Shown here: positions 42,365 to 51,246 of the stretch, piece after piece
Layout of the letters: each line of letters begins with the position of its first letter
How positions within the stretch are numbered: position 1 is the stretch's first letter
Origin: Enterobacteriaceae endosymbiont of Plateumaris braccata
GTDB taxonomy: Bacteria > Pseudomonadota > Gammaproteobacteria > Enterobacterales > Enterobacteriaceae
Assembly: GCF_012563325.1 (NCBI RefSeq)
Contig: NZ_CP046232.1
Span: 390,065 to 454,064 of the forward strand
Length of the DNA stretch: 64,000 bases
Direction of reading: 5' to 3'
Notes under the pieces: model-generated
Seen by the model: the letters and a program-made list of their open reading frames with translations, nothing else
The model's database searches: none
Told to the model about the DNA's origin: nothing
Program-made: the position numbers and the translations under genes

Positions 42365-42409
42365 ATAATATCAATTATTATAAAATATTTTTTATAAAAT
42401 ATATAATAT

Positions 42410-43291
42410 ATGAAAAAAAAATTAATATTAATAGACGGATCATTTTATTTATATAGAGCTTATTATGCTCTACCTAATTTAATGAATAGTAAAGGATTTC
42501 CTACAGGAGCAATATACGGTTTTCTAAATATGATGAATAAAATTATTAATAATAATTTACATAATTATGTTATTATTATTTTTGATTCTAAAGGTAAATC
42601 TTTTAGAAAAAAAATCTTTGATAATTATAAATCAAAACGTATTAAAATGCCAAAAAATTTAGTTATTCAAATAAAACCTCTATATAAAATTATAAAATCT
42701 ATGGGATATCAGATAATATCTATGAAAAATATTGAAGCTGATGATATTATCGGTACTATCGCTATAAAGGCTGTTAAAAATAATTATTTTGTTTATATTT
42801 TTAGTATAGATAAAGATATAGCTCAATTAGTCTCTAGTAATATTAATTTAATTAATCCTGTTAATAATTTCGTTTCAGGTCCCAATGAAATATATAATAA
42901 ATATGGTGTAATGCCAAATATGATAAGTGATTTATTGGCATTACAAGGAGACCCTGTAGATAATATACCTGGGGTACAAGGTATTGGAAAAAAAATAAGT
43001 GCTTATCTTATAAATAATTTAGGAAATTTAAAATTTATTTATAAAAATATAAATTTTATAAATAATTTAAATATTAAAAGAATACAATATATAAAAAAAT
43101 GTTTATTGAATAATAAAAAATTAGCTTTTATTTCACATAAATTAACAAAAATTAAGACAAATATTGATATTAATATAGATTTAAATAATTTAAATTTATA
43201 TTATAAACCAAATAAAAAATACTTATTATATTTATATAAAAAATATGAATTTCAAAAATTAATTAATAATTTTAGAAAAGATAAATATTAA
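42410..43291 (+). CDS. polA: 5'-3' exonuclease domain of DNA polymerase I (naturally short PolA)
   Basis: The 293 residues correspond to the N-terminal 5' nuclease of E. coli Pol I (928 residues), which removes RNA primers and flaps. Seen are LIDGSFYLYRAYYALP, IIFDSKGKSFRKKIFDNYKSKR, the metal-binding EADDIIGT, and LQGDPVDNIPGVQGIGKK. The 3'-5' exonuclease and polymerase domains are missing. There is no remnant, since engB ends six bases further. Such exo-only PolA is known from other reduced symbionts such as Buchnera. Gap filling must rely on another polymerase. Confidence 0.95.
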   Translation: MKKKLILIDGSFYLYRAYYALPNLMNSKGFPTGAIYGFLNMMNKIINNNLHNYVIIIFDSKGKSFRKKIFDNYKSKRIKMPKNLVIQIKPLYKIIKSMGYQIISMKNIEADDIIGTIAIKAVKNNYFVYIFSIDKDIAQLVSSNINLINPVNNFVSGPNEIYNKYGVMPNMISDLLALQGDPVDNIPGVQGIGKKISAYLINNLGNLKFIYKNINFINNLNIKRIQYIKKCLLNNKKLAFISHKLTKIKTNIDINIDLNNLNLYYKPNKKYLLYLYKKYEFQKLINNFRKDKY

Positions 43292-43297
43292 TTTTAT

Positions 43298-43909
43298 TTA
43301 ATTATTAATTAAAAAATTAATTGATTTTTTTATATTTTGTAAATTTTCTTTTTTTAATGATGAAAAAGTTAAAATTTTTATTTTTAAATTAAATTTATAT
43401 TTTAAATTTAAATTTATTAAAAATTTTTTTATTATATATATCTTTTTTTTAACTAAAATATTAGATAATTTATCAGATTTATTTAGAATTATTAAAACAG
43501 GTTTTTTTTTATTAATAAAAATTTTTAATAAAATTAAATCTATTTTTCTAAATAAAAAACGAATATCAATTATAAGAATTATACCTTTTAAAGAATTTCT
43601 AATTAAAATATATTTTTGAAAAAAATCATAAGTATTAAACATTGATTGTTTTAAAAATTTACTATATCCATAACCTGGAAAATCTAAAAAACGAATTTTT
43701 TGATTATTTTTAAATATATTAATTCTATATGTACAACCTGGTGTTTTACTAGTTCGAGCAATTTTTTGATTAAATAATAAATTAATTATTGTTGATTTTC
43801 CAACATTAGTATATCCAATAAAAGCAATTTCATTACCATAATCATATGTTAATTCACTTATACTTAAAATACTATTAATAAAATTAATAGATTGAAAATT
43901 AATTATCAT
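43298..43909 (-). CDS. engB: Ribosome biogenesis GTPase EngB/YihA
   Basis: EngB is an essential GTPase acting in 50S subunit assembly. The start at MIINFQSINF gives 203 residues (E. coli 210). An upstream in-frame ATG 13 codons earlier adds nothing conserved. GTPase motifs are GYTNVGKST (G1), TPGCTYRIN (G2), DFPGYGYSK (G3), LNKSDKL (G4) and TFSSLKK (G5). It follows polA tail to tail, the E. coli polA-yihA neighbourhood. Confidence 0.94.
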   Translation of the reverse strand: MIINFQSINFINSILSISELTYDYGNEIAFIGYTNVGKSTIINLLFNQKIARTSKTPGCTYRINIFKNNQKIRFLDFPGYGYSKFLKQSMFNTYDFFQKYILIRNSLKGIILIIDIRFLFRKIDLILLKIFINKKKPVLIILNKSDKLSNILVKKKIYIIKKFLINLNLKYKFNLKIKILTFSSLKKENLQNIKKSINFLINN

Positions 43910-44003
43910 AATTGATATTTTTAAATAAAATTTATAATTAATATACACTATATGTTTAATATTATGTTAAAAATTTTTAATAAATAATTAATAAGGAAAA
44001 TTT

Positions 44004-45833
44004 ATGAAAAAAATACGAAACATAGCAATTGTTGCACATGTTGATCATGGTAAAACAACTTTAATAGATAAATTATTAGAACAATCAGATAATTATCAAA
44101 ATAAAAAAAATGGTTATTATAAAGAAATAAAAGAACGTTTTATGGATACTAATGATCTAGAAAAAGAAAAAGGTATTACTATTTTTTCAAAAAATACATC
44201 TATATTATGGAATAAATATCAAATTAATATAATTGATACACCCGGTCATGCTGATTTTAGTGCTGAAGTAGAACGTATATTATCCATGGTTGATTCTGTT
44301 TTATTAGTAGTAGATGCTACTGAAGGACCTATGCCACAAACTAGATTTGTTACTCAAAAAGCATTTAATCATAATTTAAATCCTATTATTGTAATTAATA
44401 AAATAGATAGAAAAAATATACGTCCCGATTGGGTTATTAACCAAATATTTGATTTATTTGTTAATTTAAATGCATCTGATAAACAACTTGATTTTCCTAT
44501 TGTATATACTTCTGGTATTAAAGGGATATCTGGTTATGAAATTAACCAAATAAGTAATAATATGAATGCATTATATGAATCAATTATTCGTTATGTTCCT
44601 AAACCAAAAATGGATATTAATAAACCTTTTCAAATGCAAATTTCTCAAATAGAATATAATAATTATATAGGAAATATAGCAATTGGATTAATTAAAAGAG
44701 GTAAAGTTAAAATTAATCAATTGGTTTTAATAACTAATCAAAAAGGAAAAATGATAAAATCTAAAATATTACATTTAATTTATAATATAGGATTACGTCA
44801 AATACATTCTAATAATGCTGAAGCTGGAGATATAGTTGGTGTTGCTGGTAATGGTTTTGAAAATATTAAAATTTTTGACACAATATGCGATATTAATAAT
44901 AATAATCCATTACCAGCGTTAATAATAGAAAAACCTACAATAAATATGTTTATTCATGTTAATAATTCTCCATTTGCTGGTAAGGAAGGTAAATATATAA
45001 CATCTAGTAAAATTTTTTATAGATTAAAACAAGAATGTTTATATGATATTGCACTTAGTGTAAAAGAAACTAATAATAATAATATTTTTTGTATTTCAGG
45101 AAGAGGTGAACTACATTTAGTAATTTTAATAGAAAATATGAGAAGAGAAGGATTTGAATTAGCTGTTTCTAAACCGAAAGTGATTAATCATATTATAAAT
45201 GGTATTTTAAAAGAACCATTTGAAAAATTAATTTTAAATTTTGAAAATAATAAAAAAGGAAATATAATTCAGTTAATTAGTAACAGAAAAGCTATTATAA
45301 AAAATATAACATATGATATAAATAATAGAATTACAATAGAATCTATTATTTCAAGTAGAGGATTAATTGGATTTAGAAATGAATTTTTAAATGCAACTTC
45401 AGGAACAGGAATTATAAATTCTTTTTTTAGTCATTATGATAAAGTTTTATCTGAATCAATAGGACAAAGAAGAAACGGTGTTCTTATATCTAAGAATCAA
45501 GGAAATGCTGTAGGATTTTCTTTATTTCATTTACAATCTAGAGGTAAATTATTTATTAAACATAGTGAAAAAATTTATGAAGGACAAATTATAGGTATTC
45601 ATAATAAAAATAATGATTTAACTGTAAATTGTTTGACAGGTAAAAAATTAACAAATATGAGAGCTTCTGGAAATGATGAAGCCATTAATTTAATTCCTAT
45701 TAAAACAATGCTCTTAGAAGAAGCAATAACATTTATAAATGATGACGAATTAGTTGAAATCACTCCTATATCAATTAGAATTAGAAAAAAATATTTAAAA
45801 CAAAATCAAAGAAAAATCTCTAATAAAAACTAA
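44004..45833 (+). CDS. typA: Ribosome-associated GTPase TypA/BipA
   Basis: TypA is an EF-G-like GTPase involved in 50S assembly and stress translation. The 609 residues (E. coli 607) begin with a preceding AAGGA site and show G1 [10 protein letters not shown]2 [10 protein letters not shown]3 DTPGHADF and G4 NKIDR. The C-terminal [32 protein letters not shown] and [15 protein letters not shown] segments are conserved. It stands in the same relative order as E. coli (polA-engB-...-typA). Confidence 0.97.
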   Translation: MKKIRNIAIVAHVDHGKTTLIDKLLEQSDNYQNKKNGYYKEIKERFMDTNDLEKEKGITIFSKNTSILWNKYQINIIDTPGHADFSAEVERILSMVDSVLLVVDATEGPMPQTRFVTQKAFNHNLNPIIVINKIDRKNIRPDWVINQIFDLFVNLNASDKQLDFPIVYTSGIKGISGYEINQISNNMNALYESIIRYVPKPKMDINKPFQMQISQIEYNNYIGNIAIGLIKRGKVKINQLVLITNQKGKMIKSKILHLIYNIGLRQIHSNNAEAGDIVGVAGNGFENIKIFDTICDINNNNPLPALIIEKPTINMFIHVNNSPFAGKEGKYITSSKIFYRLKQECLYDIALSVKETNNNNIFCISGRGELHLVILIENMRREGFELAVSKPKVINHIINGILKEPFEKLILNFENNKKGNIIQLISNRKAIIKNITYDINNRITIESIISSRGLIGFRNEFLNATSGTGIINSFFSHYDKVLSESIGQRRNGVLISKNQGNAVGFSLFHLQSRGKLFIKHSEKIYEGQIIGIHNKNNDLTVNCLTGKKLTNMRASGNDEAINLIPIKTMLLEEAITFINDDELVEITPISIRIRKKYLKQNQRKISNKN

Positions 45834-45894
45834 TAAAATTTAAATTAACAATTTTATTGGAATTTATATTATATATATTTTATATGATTAATAA

Positions 45895-46252
45895 TGGAGC
45901 TGGGGGGATTTGAACCCCCGTCCAAAACTATTACACTATAGGTATTTACATGTTTAGTATCATCTATTTTTATTCAACGAAATGAACTGATGAACAAAAT
46001 TACAATATCGTATAGTCTATTTTTTAATATATAGTTTTAGACAAACTATATACGATCTCTTTTATATATAACCCATTAACTTTTACCAAAGAGAAAAATA
46101 ATAAGTAACAGGGCTCTTACAGTATTTTAAGCTGCTAAAGCGTAATTTTTGTTTTTTGCAACTAAATTTATACGTTTTTTTACAAGGCCAACCGTACAAC
46201 CTTGACATGATTCCTGAAGTTTCATAATTCTGTCGAATCCAAAATCAGCCCC
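45895..46252 (-). ncRNA. ssrA: Transfer-messenger RNA (tmRNA)
   Basis: On the minus strand the RNA begins GGGGCTGATTTTGGATTCGA (46252 downward) and ends with the T-arm and acceptor GGTTCAAATCC..CAGCTCCA. The tag frame begins with resume codon GCA and encodes AKNKNYALAA followed by TAA, near 46161-46129. The protease-recognised ALAA end matches E. coli (ANDENYALAA), but the acidic D and E are replaced by lysine and asparagine. CCA is not encoded. The length is about 358 bases. It rescues stalled ribosomes together with SmpB, which is encoded just upstream. Confidence 0.95.
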
Positions 46253-46258
46253 TTATTT

Positions 46259-46780
46259 TTAAATTTTAATATTTTTTTTCATTATACGCATTTTGTCTAT
46301 ATTCCATTCTTTATTTTTTAATAAATGTCGTTTATCATATTGATTTTTACCTTTTGCAACAGCTATCTTTAATTTACACCAAGATTTTTTCCAATATAAA
46401 CTTATAACAACAATGGTATAACCTTTATAATTTAAATAATTTTTTAATAAAAAAATTTCTTTTTTATTTAGTAATAATTCTCTTTTTCTTAGAACATCAT
46501 ATTTAATATGATTACAAATAGTATTTAAAGGATTTATATTAGCATTTAATAAAAATGCTTTATTATTATTATGTAATATACTAACATAACTATTATTAAT
46601 AGTAATTTTATTAAATCTTAGTGATTTAACTTCCCATCCTTGTAATATAATTCCTGCTTCTATTTCTTTTTTAATAAAAAAATCATGATATATTTTTTTA
46701 TTTAAAATAATATATTTTTTTTTTTCATTAGATATATAATATTTTATATTAATTATAATGTAATAGCTATTATTTATCAT
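46259..46780 (-). CDS. smpB: tmRNA-binding protein SmpB
   Basis: SmpB binds tmRNA and brings it to stalled ribosomes. The 173 residues contain EAGIILQGWEVKSLR, NSYVSILHNNNKAFLLNANI, the SLYWKKSWCKLKIAVAKGK core and a KEWNIDKMRIMKKN tail, matching E. coli SmpB (160). The first 15 or so residues are extra and low in conservation, so the real start may be a later, non-ATG codon. The stop codon is only six bases from the 5' end of tmRNA. Confidence 0.94.
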   Translation of the reverse strand: MINNSYYIIINIKYYISNEKKKYIILNKKIYHDFFIKKEIEAGIILQGWEVKSLRFNKITINNSYVSILHNNNKAFLLNANINPLNTICNHIKYDVLRKRELLLNKKEIFLLKNYLNYKGYTIVVISLYWKKSWCKLKIAVAKGKNQYDKRHLLKNKEWNIDKMRIMKKNIKI

Positions 46781-46809
46781 AAAATATGATAAATATATAT
46801 TATTTATAA

Positions 46810-47142
46810 TTAATTTTTAATTAAATTTATTTTTTTTATATTAATTAATTTATTTTTATTATTAAATATTAAAATAATAGTATTTTGTTCTAATTTACTG
46901 TTTGATTTTTTAATAAAAATATAATACCAAATAGTATTATTTTTTTTATAATTAATAATATATGGATAACCTAATATATCAATAATTTGTTTTTTAGACA
47001 TATTGTTTTTAATTTTATTAGTTATATTAATATTTAAAAAATTTCCTTGATAAGTATTTTCTTGATATATTACTCTTTTTAAGATTGTACAACTAGAGAA
47101 CATTAAAATAAAAGGTAATATGAAAATTATTTTATAATTCAT
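46810..47142 (-). CDS. bamE: Outer membrane assembly lipoprotein BamE
   Basis: BamE is the small lipoprotein of the BAM complex. The 110 residues (E. coli 113) start with a signal peptide ending in a lipobox-like MFSSC (C18). The core YQGNFLN, MSKKQIIDILGYPYI and WYYIFI matches the SmpA/OmlA domain. The neighbourhood grpE-bamE-smpB-ssrA is the E. coli order with nadK, recN, ratA and ratB lost. Confidence 0.93.
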   Translation of the reverse strand: MNYKIIFILPFILMFSSCTILKRVIYQENTYQGNFLNINITNKIKNNMSKKQIIDILGYPYIINYKKNNTIWYYIFIKKSNSKLEQNTIILIFNNKNKLINIKKINLIKN

Positions 47143-47304
47143 ACAATTATCTCTGTAAATATTTATTTTTAATAATTTTAATAAAAATTAATATTTTATT
47201 GTAGATGCTTGATATTTAAAACAATCAATTTTTGATTAATATTTTTAAAAAATTATAGATTATATTTGATATATCTCAAAATAATTTAATAAAAAAAATT
47301 TTTT

Positions 47305-47333
47305 TTGACAATATTTATAAAAAATTAATTACT
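47305..47333 (+). promoter_or_regulatory. Possible grpE promoter (-35 only is strong)
   Basis: A perfect TTGACA (47305-47310) stands out in an almost pure A+T stretch 80 bases before grpE. At 17 bases lies ATTACT, a weak -10. No heat-shock sigma-32 -10 of the CCCCAT type is present, so heat regulation of grpE cannot be supported from sequence. Confidence 0.3.
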
Positions 47334-47389
47334 ATTAATATAACATTAATTCAATTATATATTTATAAATAATATAAATGGAGTAAAAA

Positions 47390-48025
47390 ATGATTAAAAA
47401 AAAACCATTAGATAATTCTAAAATAAATAATATTGAAGAAAAAGAAGATAAAGTTGAAAAAAATCAAAATGAAATAATTAAAAATACAAAAAAAAATATT
47501 GTAGAAAATGAAAATATTATAGAAAATATTCAAGAAAAAAATAGTTTATATCAACTTCGTATTTTTGAATTAGAAAACAAAATAAAAAATTATGAATATT
47601 CTCTAAGAGACGTTAAACTCCGTTCACAAGCTGAAATAGATAATATTAAACGTAGATCTCAATTAGATATAGAAAAAATTTATAAATTTTCATTAGAAAA
47701 ATTTATTAATGAATTACTACCTGTTATTGATAGTTTAGAAAAAGCTTCTGAAATTAGTTTTAAAAATGATACTCTTGAAAAATCTATAATTGAAGGTATT
47801 CAATTAACTTTAAAATCATTATTAAATACAATAAGAAAATTCGGAGTAAATATTATAAATAAAGTAAATATTCCTTTTAATCCATCTGAACATCAAGCTA
47901 TGTCTATACTAGAATCTAGTAAAATAAAAGATAATTATATAATAAAAGTTATGCAAAAAGGTTATACTTTAAATAAAAGATTATTAAGACCAGCTATGGT
48001 AATTATTGCTAAAGAAAAAAAATAA
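47390..48025 (+). CDS. grpE: Nucleotide exchange factor GrpE
   Basis: GrpE releases ADP from the chaperone DnaK. The 211-residue protein (E. coli 197) has a charged, Lys/Glu/Asn-rich N-terminus (about 1-55), a long coiled-coil helix with RSQAEIDNIKRR, and the C-terminal beta domain with NPSEHQAMSI and YTLNKRLLRPAMVIIAK. The N-terminal part is longer than in E. coli but unordered in the family. It is divergent from bamE. A hairpin follows the stop codon. Confidence 0.96.
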   Translation: MIKKKPLDNSKINNIEEKEDKVEKNQNEIIKNTKKNIVENENIIENIQEKNSLYQLRIFELENKIKNYEYSLRDVKLRSQAEIDNIKRRSQLDIEKIYKFSLEKFINELLPVIDSLEKASEISFKNDTLEKSIIEGIQLTLKSLLNTIRKFGVNIINKVNIPFNPSEHQAMSILESSKIKDNYIIKVMQKGYTLNKRLLRPAMVIIAKEKK

Positions 48026-48051
48026 TACTATTAAATTTATAAATATTTTTT

Positions 48052-48096
48052 ATATGCCCATAATAAAATATTATTTTGAAATTATTTTGGGCATAT
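48052..48096 (+). terminator. Hairpin after grpE
   Basis: ATATGCCCA (48052-48060) pairs with TGGGCATAT (48088-48096), and more pairs continue inward past one mismatch. The CCC/GGG block is unusual in this background. No long T run follows, so it may be a weak terminator or an mRNA-stabilising structure between grpE and rpmB. Confidence 0.6.
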
Positions 48097-48161
48097 GAAA
48101 TTTTGATTAAAATTTTAAAAAATTGTTTTATATATTAAAATTTTTTATAAAAGGATTATAT

Positions 48162-48380
48162 ATGGCTAAAATATGTCAAATAACAGGTAAAAAAGTTATG
48201 AAAGGAAATAATCGTTCACACGCAATGAATGCAACTAAAAGAAAATTTTTACCTAATATACATTATCATAAATTTTGGATAAGAAGCAAAAAAAAATTTA
48301 TTACTTTACGTATATCTACAAAAGGAATGCGTCTTATAGATAAACAAGGAATTGAAAAAACAATACTAAATTTATATTAA
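48162..48380 (+). CDS. rpmB: 50S ribosomal protein L28
   Basis: L28 is a small protein of the large ribosomal subunit. The start at [11 protein letters not shown] gives 72 residues (E. coli 78) and is supported by AAGGA six bases upstream; a 13-codon longer frame is not conserved. [17 protein letters not shown] and [15 protein letters not shown] are nearly identical to E. coli. The last residues of the E. coli protein are missing. It forms the conserved rpmB-rpmG pair. Confidence 0.97.
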   Translation: MAKICQITGKKVMKGNNRSHAMNATKRKFLPNIHYHKFWIRSKKKFITLRISTKGMRLIDKQGIEKTILNLY

Positions 48381-48412
48381 ATTTATATTAAAATATAATT
48401 AGGATTACACTT

Positions 48413-48580
48413 ATGGCTAAAAAATCACGAAATATAATTAAATTAATTTCATCAGCTGATACAGGACATTTTTATACAACTACAAAAAACAAAAAATCCA
48501 ATTCTAAGAAATTAAAACTTAAAAAATTTGATCCTGTTATAAGAAAACATATAATATATAAAGAAAGTAAAATTAAATAA
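48413..48580 (+). CDS. rpmG: 50S ribosomal protein L33
   Basis: This short gene encodes 55 residues, the same length as E. coli L33. The sequence reads [20 protein letters not shown] then [28 protein letters not shown], close to identical with E. coli in the second half. The zinc-ligand cysteines of some L33 forms are absent, as in E. coli. An AGGA element lies eight bases upstream. It follows rpmB by 32 bases. Confidence 0.97.
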   Translation: MAKKSRNIIKLISSADTGHFYTTTKNKKSNSKKLKLKKFDPVIRKHIIYKESKIK

Positions 48581-48590
48581 ATTTCTATTA

Positions 48591-48634
48591 TTAATCAATA
48601 ATGTTAATATTTAATAATAAACATTATTGATTAA
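48591..48634. terminator. Bidirectional terminator hairpin between rpmG and rpmE
   Basis: TTAATCAATAATGTT (48591-48605) and its exact reverse complement (48620-48634) form a 15-bp perfect stem with a 14-base loop between converging rpmG and rpmE. T-rich sequence follows on both strands. Confidence 0.75.
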
Positions 48635-48656
48635 TTAATATTTATATAAAATAATA

Positions 48657-48878
48657 TTAACCTAGTATTTTAGAATGTTTAAATTTTTTTTTAAATCTTT
48701 CTACTCGTCCTTTAGTATCTATTATTCTTTGTTTACCGGTATAGAAAGGATGACATTTATTACATACATCTAAATTTAATTTTTTTTTATTTATTAATGT
48801 TGATTTAGTATATATTATATTACCACAAGAACATTTTGCTATAATATCATTATATTTGGGATGAGTATTTTGTTTCAT
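48657..48878 (-). CDS. rpmE: 50S ribosomal protein L31
   Basis: L31 bridges the two ribosomal subunits. The 73-residue protein (E. coli 70) begins [12 protein letters not shown] and keeps the zinc cysteines in KCSCGN and [15 protein letters not shown], so this is the zinc-containing form. It is divergent from priA, the same neighbour as in E. coli. Confidence 0.97.
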   Translation of the reverse strand: MKQNTHPKYNDIIAKCSCGNIIYTKSTLINKKKLNLDVCNKCHPFYTGKQRIIDTKGRVERFKKKFKHSKILG

Positions 48879-49001
48879 TTATAATAACCACTTAACATTA
48901 AAACATAATTTTATTATTTATTATCTAGTTTTATTGTATATAAATATTATTTTTGATACAACAATAATATTTTTATTTTTTATAAAAAATTTTTATATAT
49001 T

Positions 49002-51185
49002 ATGAAAATAATTCAAATAGTACTTAATAATGAAGTATTTGATAAAATATTTGATTATTTATTACCAGATTTTATGAATGTAGAATTAGGAAGTAGAGTA
49101 ATAATTTCTATTAAAAATAAAGAATATATTGGAATTGTTATTAATATTAAAAATAGTACAAATATTCCTAAATCTAAATTAAAATATTTGAAAGAAATTT
49201 TAGATAATGAGTCGCTTTTTAGTCCTGAAATATGGAAATTTGCTAATAAAATATCTACATATTATCAATATTCTATAGGAGCAATACTTTTTCAAATACT
49301 TCCTATTTATTTAAGAGAAAAAATATATTCTAAATATATTTTAGATAATTTATATTGGGTATTAAATAAAAAATTCTTGAAAAATAATTTTAAAAAAATA
49401 AAATCATTAAAACAAAAAACAGCATTAAGTATACTCAAAAAAATTAAAATAAATTATGAGAAAATTTCTTTTTATGGTTTAACAAATAGTATAATGATAT
49501 CTTTACAAAAAAAAAATTTATGTTTTATAGAAAAAAAATATAATTTATTACCTATTTTTAAAAAACAAAACTATTTAAATAATTCATCAATTTTTATAAA
49601 ATATAATAATATTATAAATAAATTTTTTAACAAAATAAATATTTTCGTAACTTGGATAATATCAGGAAGTTTAGTTTTTCTTGAAAACATTAATTTATAT
49701 TTAAATATAATTAATATTATATTATATAAAAAAAAACAGATACTAATTTTAGTACCTAAAATATATGATTCTATATATATTTATAAGTTTTTAAAAAAAA
49801 ATTTAAATGTTTCTATATATTTACTAAATTCTAAAACTTCTAATAAAGAAAATTTTTTTATTTGGAAAAATATAAGAAATGGTACAATACCAATAATTAT
49901 TGGTACACATCATTCTATATTAACATCTTTTTTAAATTTAGGTTTAATTATTGTAAGTGAAGAACATGATATTACATATAAACAATTAAATAAATGTAAA
50001 TATAATATAAGAAATATTGCTATATTAAGAGCTAAAATAGAAAATATTCCAATAATATTAGATTCTGCTACTCCAAGTTTAGAAACATTAAATAATATTA
50101 ATATTGGTAAATATACATTTTTATCTGATAAACATCTAAATACATTATATAATAAATATTATTATTTTAATTTAATTAAAATAAATAAAAAAAAATTTAC
50201 AGATAGTATCTCTGATATGTTATTAAAAGTAATTAAAAGACATTTAGATTATAAAAATAATATATTATTATGTATTAATAACTTAGGACGTATAAATACT
50301 ATTTTATGTAATGAATGTTATTATATTCCTAAATGTTCTATTTGTAATAATAACTATATTTTTTATATAAAAAAAAAAAGATTATGTTGTTCTTTCTGTA
50401 AAAATACAATTTTAATTGTAAAATATTGTTTAAATTGTAAATCTATACATATTTCTATTATTGAAGTAGAAATAGCTCAAATAATACGATTTTTAAATAA
50501 AAAATTTCCCACTACTGTAATAGTATATATGAATGAATATAATATTTTCAAATATAAAGATAAATTAACTAATAAATCAGTTATAATTATAAATACATCT
50601 TTTTTTATCCAAAAAAAATATGATATATTAAGAACTACTCTTATAGCATTCATAAATGTAGATTACATTTTTTTTACAAAAAATTTTCGTTATACAGAAT
50701 ATTTTTTTCAATATTTTTTTAGAATATTAAAAAATAATTTAGAAATGCATAAAAAAAAAGAAATAATAATAGAAACTAATTTCACTCAACATGATTTTTT
50801 TAATAAATTAATTAATTATCCAAAATATTATTATTTAGCAAAATTTCTTTTAAAAGAAAGAAAACTAATGTTATTACCTCCTTTTAGTAATCACGTAATA
50901 TTAATAGCTGAATCATATAATATTGATTATATATTAATATTTCTTAATACATTAAAAGATATATTTATACAAAAATATATTAATGATCAAGATTTTTTTA
51001 TTATAGGTCCTATTAATTTATTAGAAAATAAACAAATAATATTTTTTCGTAAACAAATAATTTTACAACATTTATCAAAAAATAAGTTATATTTTATTAT
51101 AAAAAATATTACTCATGTAGCAAAAAAAATTATTTATTTTAATAAAATTAAATTTTCAATTGATATTGATCCTATAGAATATTAA
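49002..51185 (+). CDS. priA: Primosomal protein PriA with eroded helicase motifs
   Basis: PriA restarts stalled replication by recognising forks and loading DnaB. The 727-residue frame is intact (E. coli 732). The N-terminal DNA-binding domain is recognisable (about 1-105), as are SATPSLETL (355-363), eight zinc cysteines (436/439, 445/448, 463/466, 476/479) and the C-terminal LMLLPPFSNHVIL. However, Walker A GVTGSGKT is replaced by GSLVFLEN near 222-229. Walker B DEEH is SEEH (319-322), motif V lacks its KG, and motif VI QVAGRAGR is absent near 573. The ATPase and helicase therefore look dead while the scaffold stays. Confidence 0.93.
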   Translation: MKIIQIVLNNEVFDKIFDYLLPDFMNVELGSRVIISIKNKEYIGIVINIKNSTNIPKSKLKYLKEILDNESLFSPEIWKFANKISTYYQYSIGAILFQILPIYLREKIYSKYILDNLYWVLNKKFLKNNFKKIKSLKQKTALSILKKIKINYEKISFYGLTNSIMISLQKKNLCFIEKKYNLLPIFKKQNYLNNSSIFIKYNNIINKFFNKINIFVTWIISGSLVFLENINLYLNIINIILYKKKQILILVPKIYDSIYIYKFLKKNLNVSIYLLNSKTSNKENFFIWKNIRNGTIPIIIGTHHSILTSFLNLGLIIVSEEHDITYKQLNKCKYNIRNIAILRAKIENIPIILDSATPSLETLNNINIGKYTFLSDKHLNTLYNKYYYFNLIKINKKKFTDSISDMLLKVIKRHLDYKNNILLCINNLGRINTILCNECYYIPKCSICNNNYIFYIKKKRLCCSFCKNTILIVKYCLNCKSIHISIIEVEIAQIIRFLNKKFPTTVIVYMNEYNIFKYKDKLTNKSVIIINTSFFIQKKYDILRTTLIAFINVDYIFFTKNFRYTEYFFQYFFRILKNNLEMHKKKEIIIETNFTQHDFFNKLINYPKYYYLAKFLLKERKLMLLPPFSNHVILIAESYNIDYILIFLNTLKDIFIQKYINDQDFFIIGPINLLENKQIIFFRKQIILQHLSKNKLYFIIKNITHVAKKIIYFNKIKFSIDIDPIEY

Positions 51186-51246
51186 TTCTAAAAATTTTAT
51201 AAAATTTATTTTAATAAAAAATTAGATAATTTTAAGGTATTCATTT

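Noticed and set aside
47143-47389. Sigma-32 heat-shock promoter for grpE
   Set aside because: A CTTGATA-like sequence occurs near 47208, but no C-rich -10 lies at suitable distance.
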